Shown here: in pieces, positions 8,004 through 15,954 of the stretch
Numbering within the stretch: the first letter of the stretch is position 1
Layout of the letters: each line of letters begins with the position of its first letter
Origin: JAGVPT01 sp035500675
GTDB taxonomy: Bacteria; Bacteroidota; Ignavibacteria; UBA10030; UBA8401
Reading direction: 5' to 3'
Assembly: GCA_035500675.1 (NCBI GenBank)
Contig: DATJXA010000109.1
Span: forward strand, 1 to 23,181
Length of the DNA stretch: 23,181 nt
The notes under the pieces: generated by a model
Seen by the model: the letters and a program-made list of their open reading frames with translations, nothing else
What the model was told of the DNA's origin: nothing
Databases searched by the model: none
Position numbers and translations under genes: made by a program

Positions 8004-8738
8004 TTACTGTTGAATGATGTACTCGAACGTAATTTCTCCCCACACGCCTATCGGAACTCCTTTTGCTATAGCGGGTGAAAACTGCCATTTCATTGCGGAT
8101 AAGACCGACGGTTCAACAAAAACCGAATCAGTGCATTCTGCAACTTCCCATTTCTGAGGGATACCTTTCTCATCGATCCAAAGGCGAAGTTTTACGTCCC
8201 CCTGCAATCTTCTCGAACGAGCTACTCCCGGGTACTCTGTCTCAGACCTGTACAATGGAATCGGCATCTGATCAACCACCTTCCTTTGATTCTGAGAAGT
8301 ATCAGTCCTATCCACTGCTCCGACAAAAATTGAGTCACGTTCAATTTTAATCGCCGCGGCAGTGTCTCTCGACATGGTAAAATTATTATGAACTGGTAAC
8401 TCTATTTCTTGAGAGTTCACAGTTGTTTCTGTCTGTTGGTTTTCGAGGGCCCTTTTCCACACAGAAATTTTAATTGGCCCAAAGTCTTTGTTGACTTCTT
8501 GCAATGAATCTAAATCCATGAGTATAATTTGAGTTTCCTTATGCCTAGTTACTTCAACGTATATTTTTGCATCCTCAAATTTGAGGATCTTTCCCCGAAA
8601 TGGTTTTCCGTGCAAAGGGATGATCTCATCCGGATAATCTGGGCGTTCCTTTTCGCCTTGTGCCAACACACTGCAATAAATTAATACTACAGAGAGCGAA
8701 CACAATAACGCCAACCGTCGACGATATAGACTTTTCAT
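8004..8738 (-). CDS. Secreted protein with TonB C-terminal domain
   Basis: The product has 244 residues. Residues 1-26 look like a cleavable signal peptide (three arginines, hydrophobic core, VLA before Q27). The middle (about 30-150) is unassigned. About 160-244 is a TonB C-terminal domain: YPGVARSRRLQGDVKLRLWI, then a segment ending MKWQFSPAI and a final strand GEITFEYIIQQ. In the family this domain contacts TonB-dependent receptors or, in many Bacteroidota relatives, serves other periplasmic roles. No proline-rich spanning region is seen and no exbB/exbD is nearby, so a classical energy transducer role is doubtful. GGGGA lies four bases before the ATG. It is separated by 115 nt from glcF and seems to be its own unit. 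Confidence 0.82.
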   Translation of the reverse strand: MKSLYRRRLALLCSLSVVLIYCSVLAQGEKERPDYPDEIIPLHGKPFRGKILKFEDAKIYVEVTRHKETQIILMDLDSLQEVNKDFGPIKISVWKRALENQQTETTVNSQEIELPVHNNFTMSRDTAAAIKIERDSIFVGAVDRTDTSQNQRKVVDQMPIPLYRSETEYPGVARSRRLQGDVKLRLWIDEKGIPQKWEVAECTDSVFVEPSVLSAMKWQFSPAIAKGVPIGVWGEITFEYIIQQ

Positions 8739-8853
8739 TTTTTCCCCGGGTTTTGGAAGAAATATGCTATGTCAATCAGAACAATCGCTTGCGATGATAC
8801 TAGTAAACCTTTCGGCAACTAATGCGCCTCAGTTCAGATTGCTTGGAGTACGC

Positions 8854-10206
8854 TTAGAATGTGTGCCGTGGCCTCTCCTCCTCCGCTCGGTATGCCCTGT
8901 TGAGAATGGTTGCGATGTGAACCACCTCTCCGGCGATTCCTTTCTGGCTCAATCCGTATTTGATCTGAGAAATACATCCGGGGTTGTTGGTAACAATAAT
9001 TTCGGCGGCAGTTGCCCGGAGGTTACTGATTTTGCGTTCCAAAAATTTCATGGAATCTTCGTATCGAACGACATTATATATTCCCGCGCTCCCGCAACAC
9101 CATGCTGCCTCAGGCAATTCTACGATATCTAACCCGGAAATTGCGTTCAAAATTGAACGGGGTTCTGAGGTCACTTTCTGAGCATGTGCGAGGTGGCATG
9201 CATCATGGTAGGTGACCCGGCCTTTTAAAATCGATGACGGCTTTTTAAAGTCTATCTCGATCAAGAATTCGGTGAGATCTTTGACCTTAGAAGAAACTTC
9301 GCGTGCTTTCTCCGCGTACAGTCCATCATCCACAAGATAACGCTCGTATTCTTTCATAAACGCGCCGCATCCGGCAGAGTTCATGACAATCGCGTCGACG
9401 TTGGACTTTAGAAAGATGTCGATATTGTGCCGGGCAAGAGCGCGGGCCGTTTCAAAATCGCCGTTATGAGCATGAAGCGAACCGCAGCATTCTTGCCTTC
9501 GCGGAATGACGACTTCACATTCATTTTTTAAAAGAACATCCACCGTATCGCGGTTAATGTCGCTGAAAGCGACGTTCATAATACAGCCCGAAAGAAAAGC
9601 AACGCGATGCTTCACAGCGCCGGAAGGAGTAATAATTTCCCCCACAAAGTCATCAAAAAATTGTCGATCGATGCGAGGAGATAGCTGCATCATGCCCGTG
9701 AGCTTGGGCATCACATGACGGGAAAAATGCGATGAGGACAGAATGCGTTGCAATCCCGAGCGCTGAAAAATTCTGAGCAAACGCGCTATAAATTTTAGCG
9801 CTACTTTGGAGGCAAGCACATGCTTGAGAAAGAGCCACTTCATTCCCCTCTCAAGCCAGCTGACCTTTCCCTGTTGAAAGATCTGTGCTCGCGAGGACTC
9901 AACCAGTGAGCCGTACTTCACCCCGGCCGGACACGCGGTCTCACACGCCTGACAGTCGAGGCAGAAATTCATCTCTTCGATAAAGCCCGGCGTTATTTCC
10001 ATCTCGCCATCCGCTACAGCTTTGATCAGTCGTATGCGTCCTCGGGGCGAGGATTTTTCGAGACCCGTCACGGCGTACGTCGGACATGTGGGAAGGCACA
10101 ACCCGCAGTGCATGCAATTCGTGATAAAGTCGTAGTCCGGAATATCAGTGCCCACGAACGCGCTTTGAGTGCTTTTTCCTTTTCTTGGATCTACGCTTTT
10201 GTCCAC
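8854..10206 (-). CDS. glcF: Glycolate/lactate oxidase iron-sulfur subunit GlcF
   Basis: The 450-residue protein passes electrons from the flavin subunit to the respiratory chain. Two 4Fe-4S sites are intact: C31, C34, C37, C41 and C82, C85, C88, C92. Two cysteine-rich CCG domains follow, the first around CIMNVAF to QECCGSLHAHNGD and the second around CHLAHAQ to WCCGSAGIYN. The start is GTG 10206, three bases after the rhomboid stop, so the genes are almost certainly co-transcribed and coupled. The partner flavin subunit is glcD two genes upstream; no glcE is present. Substrate could be glycolate, D-lactate or a related 2-hydroxyacid; sequence alone does not decide. Confidence 0.92.
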   Translation of the reverse strand: MDKSVDPRKGKSTQSAFVGTDIPDYDFITNCMHCGLCLPTCPTYAVTGLEKSSPRGRIRLIKAVADGEMEITPGFIEEMNFCLDCQACETACPAGVKYGSLVESSRAQIFQQGKVSWLERGMKWLFLKHVLASKVALKFIARLLRIFQRSGLQRILSSSHFSRHVMPKLTGMMQLSPRIDRQFFDDFVGEIITPSGAVKHRVAFLSGCIMNVAFSDINRDTVDVLLKNECEVVIPRRQECCGSLHAHNGDFETARALARHNIDIFLKSNVDAIVMNSAGCGAFMKEYERYLVDDGLYAEKAREVSSKVKDLTEFLIEIDFKKPSSILKGRVTYHDACHLAHAQKVTSEPRSILNAISGLDIVELPEAAWCCGSAGIYNVVRYEDSMKFLERKISNLRATAAEIIVTNNPGCISQIKYGLSQKGIAGEVVHIATILNRAYRAEEERPRHTF

Positions 10207-10209
10207 GCG

Positions 10210-10881
10210 TCACCGATATTTGCGCAGAGGATAAACGAAGAGCATGCCCGTCGCAAAGCCCCCGACATGAGCCCACCATGCGACGTCACCGTTGTTGACT
10301 GCGACATCCGATGCAAGCGATAAGTATCCGCTAAAGAATTGCATGAGGAACCAGACGCCGAGGAACAACAAGGCCGGCAACTCGATAAATGTGAAAAAGA
10401 AAATAATCGGAACGAGGGTCAAGATTCTCGCTTTCGGAAATAAGAGTAAGTACCCGCCAAGAATGCCCGCGATCGCGCCGCTCGCGCCAATCACTGGAAT
10501 CGCCGAGCCAGGGTTCATGTATGCATGAGCGACCCCTCCGGTTATTCCACAAAAAATATAAAGAAAGAGAAATCGCTGATGTCCCAATTTATCTTCGACA
10601 TTGTCGCCGAAGACCCACAAGTACAGCATATTGCCGAGGAGATGTATCCAGCCGCCGTGCAGAAACATCGATGAGAAAAAGGGGGCCGCAGCTGCAGCAT
10701 AATGATGTCGCATAAGGTCGACATGGATAGCTGCAGGGGACATGCCCCACGCTGTCGTAAAATCCTCAAGCTTTTGGCCGAGCGAAAGCTCAAAGATGAA
10801 CACTGCGACGTTCGCTGCTATGAGTGAGACGGTAATGACGGGAAAACGGGCCGATCGGACTGTGTCGCGAATAGGGATCAT
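10210..10881 (-). CDS. Rhomboid-family intramembrane serine protease
   Basis: Rhomboids cut transmembrane segments within the membrane using a Ser-His dyad. The 223-residue protein has about six hydrophobic segments, the usual bacterial size. The nucleophile motif GASG gives S134, and AHVGGFATG gives H205. HGGWIHLLGNMLYLWVFG (75-92) supplies the conserved oxyanion His and Asn. The catalytic set looks complete. It sits between glcD (42 nt upstream) and glcF (3 nt downstream), an operon placement not explained by known rhomboid substrates. Function as a protease is well supported by motifs; the substrate is unknown. Confidence 0.93.
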   Translation of the reverse strand: MIPIRDTVRSARFPVITVSLIAANVAVFIFELSLGQKLEDFTTAWGMSPAAIHVDLMRHHYAAAAAPFFSSMFLHGGWIHLLGNMLYLWVFGDNVEDKLGHQRFLFLYIFCGITGGVAHAYMNPGSAIPVIGASGAIAGILGGYLLLFPKARILTLVPIIFFFTFIELPALLFLGVWFLMQFFSGYLSLASDVAVNNGDVAWWAHVGGFATGMLFVYPLRKYR

Positions 10882-10923
10882 CGTATCTCGTTGAGGGCCA
10901 CATTCATGAATATCCTCACCGTC

Positions 10924-12381
10924 TCAGGTCCATGCCCCTTGTTCTTCAAACTTTTTGATCTGTTCCCTGTTACGCGGAAGGTTTCCTTCACATTTTGGCC
11001 GAAGCGAAAAGATTTTTCCAGGGTTGAGCACACCGTTGGGGTCGATGGAAGATTTTATCGATTGCATCATTCCAATCGCCGGAATGCCGGCGACTTGAGG
11101 AAGGAACTTCTTTTTTGCCAAACCCGTCCCGTGTTCACCCGTGATCGTCCCTCCCATCTTGATCGACGCGTTGAAAATCTCGTCAAACGCAAGCTCCGCT
11201 CTTTTAATTTCGTCTGCATCCCGTTCATCGGTAAGACATGTCGGATGAAGGTTGCCGTCGCCGGCATGTCCAAAATTTCCGAAAAGAACATTGTGGTTCT
11301 TTGCGATAGAATTAATCCGCTCGAGCATGAGGGCAACTTCGCTTCGCGGAACCGTGACGTCTTCCAAAATGGTCGTCGGTTTTACCCGCGCCAGCGCCGA
11401 GAAAGCCGCCCGGCGGGCGGTCTTAAGACGGAACGCTTCCTCCAGTGTGCGCGCAACCATAAGTTGAGTGCATCCATGTCGCGTGCAAATTTCCTGCACC
11501 TGCGCGGCATCCTCCTCGACAACTGACGGGCGTCCGTCCACTTCGATCAGGAGCAAAGACTCGATGTTCGTTGGGAGGCCGAGATGGGCATATTCTTCAA
11601 CGCACTTGATGGTTGTTCGATCGAGAAATTCAATTGTAGCGGGAATGATGTGTGCAGCAATGATCGAGGAAACGACCTCTGCTGCATTTTTCGCAGATTG
11701 GAAATAGGCGATCATCGTTTTGCTTGTTTCGGGCTTGGGGATCAGCTTGAGAAGAATTTTGCTGAACACACCGAGTGTTCCCTCAGACCCTACAAAAAAA
11801 TCTTTAAGATTATATCCGGCCACATCTTTGACTGTTTTTCCGCCTGAAAAAATAATTTCGCCGTTTGGAAGAACTGTCTCGAGGCCGAGCACATAGTTTT
11901 TCGTGACGCCGTACTTCAATCCCCGAAGGCCGCCTGCATTTTCAGCCACGTTCCCACCGATCGTGCAAATAGTCATGCTTCCGGGGTCCGGCGGATAGAA
12001 TAACCCGATCTTTTCAACTGCGGCATGGATCTCGGCGGTTTTGACCCCCGGCTCGACAAGCGCAGTGAGGTTTTCAGAGTCGATCTCAAGGATCTTGTTC
12101 CAGCGGGACATGAGCAACACGATCGAGTTTTCTACGGGTATCGAGCCGCCGCTCAACCCGGAACCGGACCCACGTGGGACAACGGCAAAGTGTTCCTCAT
12201 TCGCAACCTGTAAAATTTTCGAAATCTGATCCGGGTCTGTCGGAATTGCGATGGCGTCGGGAAGCTGTCTTAACAAGGGAGTCCCGTCGTAGGAGTAGGA
12301 GATGCGGTCTTCTTTTGAATCGAGAAAATTTTCTTTCCCGACGACCGCGCAAATCTTGTCAAGGACCGCGGGTTCGATCAT
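10924..12381 (-). CDS. glcD: FAD-linked 2-hydroxyacid oxidase subunit GlcD
   Basis: The 485-residue flavoprotein oxidises glycolate or D-lactate. The FAD-binding domain (about 38-215) contains PRGSGSGLSGGS at 69-80, PPDPGSMTICTIGGNVAENA at 130-149 and the stretch FFVGSEGTLG. The C-terminal FAD-linked oxidase domain carries GHAGDGNLHP and ends with GVLNPGKIF. Length and motifs fit the GlcD family. It leads a three-gene unit, glcD-rhomboid-glcF, transcribed away from tpl. The absence of glcE suggests a two-subunit lactate or glycolate dehydrogenase; that is inference. No clear Shine-Dalgarno precedes ATG 12381. Confidence 0.93.
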   Translation of the reverse strand: MIEPAVLDKICAVVGKENFLDSKEDRISYSYDGTPLLRQLPDAIAIPTDPDQISKILQVANEEHFAVVPRGSGSGLSGGSIPVENSIVLLMSRWNKILEIDSENLTALVEPGVKTAEIHAAVEKIGLFYPPDPGSMTICTIGGNVAENAGGLRGLKYGVTKNYVLGLETVLPNGEIIFSGGKTVKDVAGYNLKDFFVGSEGTLGVFSKILLKLIPKPETSKTMIAYFQSAKNAAEVVSSIIAAHIIPATIEFLDRTTIKCVEEYAHLGLPTNIESLLLIEVDGRPSVVEEDAAQVQEICTRHGCTQLMVARTLEEAFRLKTARRAAFSALARVKPTTILEDVTVPRSEVALMLERINSIAKNHNVLFGNFGHAGDGNLHPTCLTDERDADEIKRAELAFDEIFNASIKMGGTITGEHGTGLAKKKFLPQVAGIPAIGMMQSIKSSIDPNGVLNPGKIFSLRPKCEGNLPRNREQIKKFEEQGAWT

Positions 12382-12411
12382 TGAATTGTCGTCATTCGTG
12401 GAGTGAGCGCG

Positions 12412-12440
12412 TTGAACATCGGACGGGGAATGCGTACATT
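12412..12440 (+). promoter_or_regulatory. Candidate promoter of tpl
   Basis: TTGAAC (12412-12417), 17 nt and TACATT (12435-12440) lie about 65 nt before the preferred ATG 12506. A start point near 12447 would leave GTG 12443, the furthest upstream in-frame codon, outside the mRNA. That supports the shorter protein. Confidence 0.45.
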
Positions 12441-12505
12441 AAGTGAATTTACAGCATGATACCAAAATCAATTCCGAAAGTCAACGAACTGTACACGGAG
12501 CTCTT

Positions 12506-13891
12506 ATGCAAAAATTAGAACGACGGTCTTGGGCCGAGCCGTTCAAGATCAAAGTTGTCGAACCGCTTAAAATGACGACACGTGAAGAACGAATGAAGGC
12601 GATCGCAGAAGCCGGTTACAATACTTTTTTGTTGAGGTCGGAGGATGTCTACATCGATCTCCTGACGGACAGCGGCACGAACGCCATGAGCGATTATCAA
12701 TGGTCGGGAATGATGCTTGGCGACGAAGCGTACGCCGGGAGCAAAAATTTCTACCATCTCGAAGAAAATGTCCAAAAATACTACGGGTACAAATACCTTG
12801 TCCCGACGCATCAAGGGCGCGCGGCTGAACACATTATTTCGAAGCTGCTCATCAAACAGGGGGACTTCATTCCCGGGAACATGTATTTTACGACGACGCG
12901 GCTGCATCAGGAACTGGCGGGGGGAACTTTCATCGACGTCATCATCGATGAAGCGCACGACGCACAGAATACCCATCCGTTCAAAGGTAATATCGACCTT
13001 CAAAAACTCGAGGACCTTATCAAAAAAGTCGGCGCGAAAAGTATTCCATACATCTCGGTCGCGGCAACAGTGAATATGGCCGGCGGCCAACCGATTTCGA
13101 TGGAGAACCTGAAACAGGTTCGTGCGTTGGCATCCACACATCACATAAAGGTGATCCTCGACGCCACCCGAGCGATGGAGAACGCATATTTCATCAAGAC
13201 TCGAGAAAAAGGGTTCGAAAAAAAGACCATCGCGGAGATTTTGAAAGAAATGTGTTCATACACAGACGGCGCGACGATGAGCGGGAAAAAAGATCTGCTC
13301 GTGAACATCGGCGGCTTCCTTGCGCTGAACGACTTCGACGTCTTTGAAGAAGCGCGCAATATGGTCGTCGTTTATGAAGGGCTTCATACCTACGGCGGAT
13401 TGGCCGGTAGAGATATGGAGGCCATGGCGCGCGGCATTGAAGAAGGAGTTCTCGACGCGCACATTACTGCGCGCATCGGACAGGTAGTGTATGTAGGAGA
13501 AAAATTACAGAGCATCGGAATTCCCATCGTTGCTCCGATCGGAGGGCACGCGATCTTCCTCGATGCGAAAAGATTTTTACCTCACATCCCGCAGACCGAG
13601 TTCCCCGCTCAAACGCTCGCCGCGGAACTCTACATCGATTCTGGGATCCGTTCGATGGAACGGGGAATCGTTTCCGCTGGCCGGGATAAAAAGACCGGCG
13701 ATAACTATCACCCAAAGCTTGAACTAGTCCGCCTCACCTTTCCCCGCCGTGTATATACTCAGGCGCATTGCGACGTGGCTGCTGAATCTGTCGAAGCGGT
13801 TTTTGAGATCCGGCAAAAGATCAAGGGAATGAAAATGGTTTACGAGCCGAAATACCTTCGTTTTTTCCAGGCGCGTTTCGAGCGGCTCTGA
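12506..13891 (+). CDS. tpl: Tyrosine phenol-lyase (PLP beta-eliminating lyase)
   Basis: The enzyme splits L-tyrosine into phenol, pyruvate and ammonia. From ATG 12506 it has 461 residues, close to Citrobacter TPL (456). The start is chosen by GGAG at 12497-12500, five bases upstream; an in-frame GTG at 12443 has no such site. Aligned from memory without gaps to Citrobacter TPL (offset +5), key residues are kept: Y76, R105, N190, D219, R222, PLP lysine K262, and F453-F454. T129 (YFTTTRLHQ) and R386 (SMERG) correspond to TPL Thr124 and Arg381, which bind the phenol ring hydroxyl. Tryptophanases carry Asp and Ile there. TPL Met288 is replaced by L293. Automatic annotation may call it tryptophanase; the residues favour TPL. 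It is an isolated plus-strand gene between leftward operons. Confidence 0.85.
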   Translation: MQKLERRSWAEPFKIKVVEPLKMTTREERMKAIAEAGYNTFLLRSEDVYIDLLTDSGTNAMSDYQWSGMMLGDEAYAGSKNFYHLEENVQKYYGYKYLVPTHQGRAAEHIISKLLIKQGDFIPGNMYFTTTRLHQELAGGTFIDVIIDEAHDAQNTHPFKGNIDLQKLEDLIKKVGAKSIPYISVAATVNMAGGQPISMENLKQVRALASTHHIKVILDATRAMENAYFIKTREKGFEKKTIAEILKEMCSYTDGATMSGKKDLLVNIGGFLALNDFDVFEEARNMVVVYEGLHTYGGLAGRDMEAMARGIEEGVLDAHITARIGQVVYVGEKLQSIGIPIVAPIGGHAIFLDAKRFLPHIPQTEFPAQTLAAELYIDSGIRSMERGIVSAGRDKKTGDNYHPKLELVRLTFPRRVYTQAHCDVAAESVEAVFEIRQKIKGMKMVYEPKYLRFFQARFERL

Positions 13892-13945
13892 AGGAGGCAA
13901 TTCATCGCGCTCGCATCAGTCAGGATGGCGTGCGCGTTCTAAGAG

Positions 13946-14075
13946 ATGCTATTCTGGTTTACTGCAAGGGCGGTAAGAGCGAAAAAAAAATGTTTGTGAT
14001 GACCTTGCAAACTTTCCTGCGCTCTTAAGCGTCTTTCCGGTTTCAGAACACAACGGTATCTAGCGCAAATAGCAT
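13946..14075. repeat. Interleaved inverted repeats between tpl and moeZ
   Basis: The 183-nt gap between convergent genes holds three repeat pairs. ATGCTATT at 13946-13953 pairs with AATAGCAT at 14068-14075, TGCAAGG at 13963-13969 with CCTTGCA at 14003-14009, and AAGAGCG at 13975-13981 with CGCTCTT at 14020-14026. The two inner pairs interleave, as in an H-type pseudoknot, and the outer pair encloses them and touches the moeZ stop codon. An A9 run (13982-13990) lies inside; read on the minus strand it is preceded by a weak GTTTG/CAAAC hairpin and could terminate moeZ. No gene is seen here. Confidence 0.5.
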
Positions 14076-15226
14076 TAATACCTCGGCATCGTAGGGTCAA
14101 TTCTCTCTGCCCATTCGTCGATGCCGCCAACGAGGTTTTTAATTTTTCGAAAACCCGACTGCTTCATGAATTCGACCGCTTGCCTGCTTCGCCCCCCTAC
14201 TTTGCAGTGAACGATGATCTCCTTGGCCGTATCGAGCTCGCTGATCCGCTTCGGCAATTCCCGCAACGGGATAAGATAACCGTTCAGGTTGCAGATCTCG
14301 TATTCTTGCGGTTCGCGCACGTCGAGAATAAAAAGGTCTTCCTTGTTGTCCAATCTCTTCTTTAGTTCATCCACCGAAATTTCATACTGACGCTCGCGTG
14401 CGTACGAATCCCACCCGGGCTGAACTCCGCAGAACGCTTCATAGTCAATCAATTTTGTAATTGTGCGATGAGTGCCGCAGACCGGACAATCGGGATTCTT
14501 CCGTAATTTCAGTTCACGGAATTTCATCTGGAGCGCATCGAAGAGGAGCAAACGTCCGATAAGTGGCTCGCCGTTTCCGATAATGAGTTTCACCGTCTCG
14601 TTCGCTTGTATAGTGCCGATGATGCCGGGAAGTATGCCAAGCACGCCCCCCTCCGCACAGCTTGGCACAAGGCCGGGCGGCGGAGGTTCCGGATAAAGGC
14701 AGCGGTAACAGGGCCCATCTTTCGCCGCAAAAACAGAGGCCTGCCCTTCAAAACGAAAAATACTCCCGTACACATTCGGCTTTCCCGTCAGCACGCAGGC
14801 ATCGTTCACGAGGTAGCGTGTGGGGAAATTGTCCGTGCCGTCGACGATGACATCGTACTGTGCAAACAGATCGAGCGCATTCTCCGAAGTTAAGTGCATC
14901 TCGTGCGTCTCGACTTTTACAAAGGGATTAAGCCCCTCTATCCTTTCCTTTGCCGAGGCAAGCTTCGGACGCCCTACGTCTTTTGTCGAATGAAGAATCT
15001 GTCTCTGTAAGTTGGAGTAATCCACTACGTCAAAATCGACGATACCGATGCGCCCCACTCCGGCGGCTGCAAGGTACAACCCGAGCGGAGACCCTAGTCC
15101 TCCGGCTCCGATCAAAAGGACGCTTGCGGCCTTCAGCTTTTTCTGTCCATCCATCCCCACTTCGGGCATGATGAGATGCCTTCCATAACGGCGAATCTCT
15201 TCGCCCGAAAGCTCAACGTTCGCCAT
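14075..15226 (-). CDS. moeZ: E1-like sulfur-carrier activator with rhodanese domain (MoeZ type)
   Basis: MoeZ-type enzymes adenylate the C-terminal glycine of a ubiquitin-fold carrier, then load sulfur to make a thiocarboxylate. The 383-residue chain has a ThiF/MoeB domain (about 10-260) with ATP loop GAGGLGS at 40-46, zinc cysteines C173, C176, C247, C250 and a probable catalytic C190 in PSCAEGG. The C-terminal rhodanese domain (about 280-378) has active-site C341 in HCKVGGRS, so it can deliver sulfur itself. Its ATG follows the cysO TAA with no gap, implying translational coupling. Gene order links it to cysteine synthesis rather than molybdopterin: no moaE, moaC or thiG is present. Confidence 0.93.
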   Translation of the reverse strand: MANVELSGEEIRRYGRHLIMPEVGMDGQKKLKAASVLLIGAGGLGSPLGLYLAAAGVGRIGIVDFDVVDYSNLQRQILHSTKDVGRPKLASAKERIEGLNPFVKVETHEMHLTSENALDLFAQYDVIVDGTDNFPTRYLVNDACVLTGKPNVYGSIFRFEGQASVFAAKDGPCYRCLYPEPPPPGLVPSCAEGGVLGILPGIIGTIQANETVKLIIGNGEPLIGRLLLFDALQMKFRELKLRKNPDCPVCGTHRTITKLIDYEAFCGVQPGWDSYARERQYEISVDELKKRLDNKEDLFILDVREPQEYEICNLNGYLIPLRELPKRISELDTAKEIIVHCKVGGRSRQAVEFMKQSGFRKIKNLVGGIDEWAERIDPTMPRY

Positions 15227-15508
15227 TTACTTACTCCCTCCCGCAATTGAGGGAATGATGCTCACAACGTCCTTTGCAGCCAACGGCGTCGCCTCTTTCT
15301 GGAGATAGCGGATATCTTCATCGTTGACATAGACGTTGACAAAACTTCTCAGCTTACCGTCGTCGGCGTACAGATGTTTCCGGAGCGGAGCGTACGTGGC
15401 ACAGAGGCTCTTCAACGCATCGCCGACGGTCTGTCCCTCAACGAGTACAGAATCTTTGTTGCCGGTAAATTGTCTCAGCGGAGTTGGAACGAGTATTTTG
15501 ATTGCCAT
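15227..15508 (-). CDS. cysO: Ubiquitin-fold sulfur carrier, CysO-like, with GG-SK tail
   Basis: The 93-residue protein is the sulfur carrier of the cassette. It resembles mycobacterial CysO: VPTPLRQFTGNKDSV near the start, FVNVYVNDEDIRY at 56-68 and a C-terminus IIPSIAGGSK. Mycobacterial CysO ends at Gly-Gly, which becomes the thiocarboxylate. Here G90-G91 are followed by S92-K93 and then TAA, read directly from the sequence. Known carriers with extra tails, such as QbsE of Pseudomonas and HcyS of Wolinella, are first trimmed by a JAMM protease. The same maturation is expected here from the mec gene 23 nt upstream. MoaD or ThiS function is less likely given the neighbours. Confidence 0.9.
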   Translation of the reverse strand: MAIKILVPTPLRQFTGNKDSVLVEGQTVGDALKSLCATYAPLRKHLYADDGKLRSFVNVYVNDEDIRYLQKEATPLAAKDVVSIIPSIAGGSK

Positions 15509-15531
15509 AAAATTTTCTGCCTCATGAATAA

Positions 15532-15954
15532 TTATTCGATAATGACTTCTTCTTCAACAAACTTGCTCCGATCGTCCTCCATGATCCAGGAATGCATATC
15601 ATGGTATCGGCTCTTCATGATCGACATGATAAGGTACGAGAACCATGGAAATGCGTGGTCGAGGTCGTATTGTGAAGCGACCGATGGTGAATCGGGATGC
15701 GAGTGATAAAACCCAAGAATATCCAAGTTTTTCACTTTGGCCGCCTTTTCAGCTTCTCGGTAATCGTCGGGCGTAATAAGGAACCGGTGGTATCGTTCTT
15801 TTTCGTCGAATCGATTTTCAATCGGGTACACCGATACGGCCGACCGGTCGTTCCCCGAGACCGAGCCTAGAAGAACGCCGCAGCATTCATGGGGAAACGT
15901 GCGCTCTCCGTGCGCCCGAATTGCATCGAATGTTCCGTTCGATAATTTAAGCAT
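15532..15954 (-). CDS. mec: JAMM/MPN+ zinc metalloprotease (Mec-like)
   Basis: In Mycobacterium tuberculosis Mec+ hydrolyses the CysO-cysteine adduct to release cysteine. The 140-residue protein has the complete JAMM signature: E23 (PHECCG) and HSHPDSPSVASQYD, with H84, H86, S94 and D97 at the exact H-x-H-x7-S-x2-D spacing. It should therefore be an active zinc protease. Its ATG overlaps the cysM stop by eight bases, and cysO starts 23 nt later, so it is tightly embedded. Besides releasing cysteine, it is the natural candidate to remove Ser-Lys from the CysO tail; this second role is inference. Confidence 0.92.
   Translation of the reverse strand: MLKLSNGTFDAIRAHGERTFPHECCGVLLGSVSGNDRSAVSVYPIENRFDEKERYHRFLITPDDYREAEKAAKVKNLDILGFYHSHPDSPSVASQYDLDHAFPWFSYLIMSIMKSRYHDMHSWIMEDDRSKFVEEEVIIE

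Noticed and set aside
8784..8795. ATCGC-TT-GCGAT inverted repeat upstream of the TonB-domain gene
   Set aside because: Five-base arms are expected by chance, and no promoter element overlaps it clearly.
12443..12505. Upstream GTG start giving 21 extra residues to tpl
   Set aside because: GTG lacks a ribosome site and lies at or before the predicted transcript start, while ATG 12506 has GGAG at ideal spacing and gives the usual family length.
14075..15508. Molybdopterin or thiamine synthesis assignment for the MoeB/MoaD-like pair
   Set aside because: No moaE, moaC, moaA, thiG or thiH is adjacent, while mec and cysM are overlapping neighbours, so the cysteine pathway fits better.
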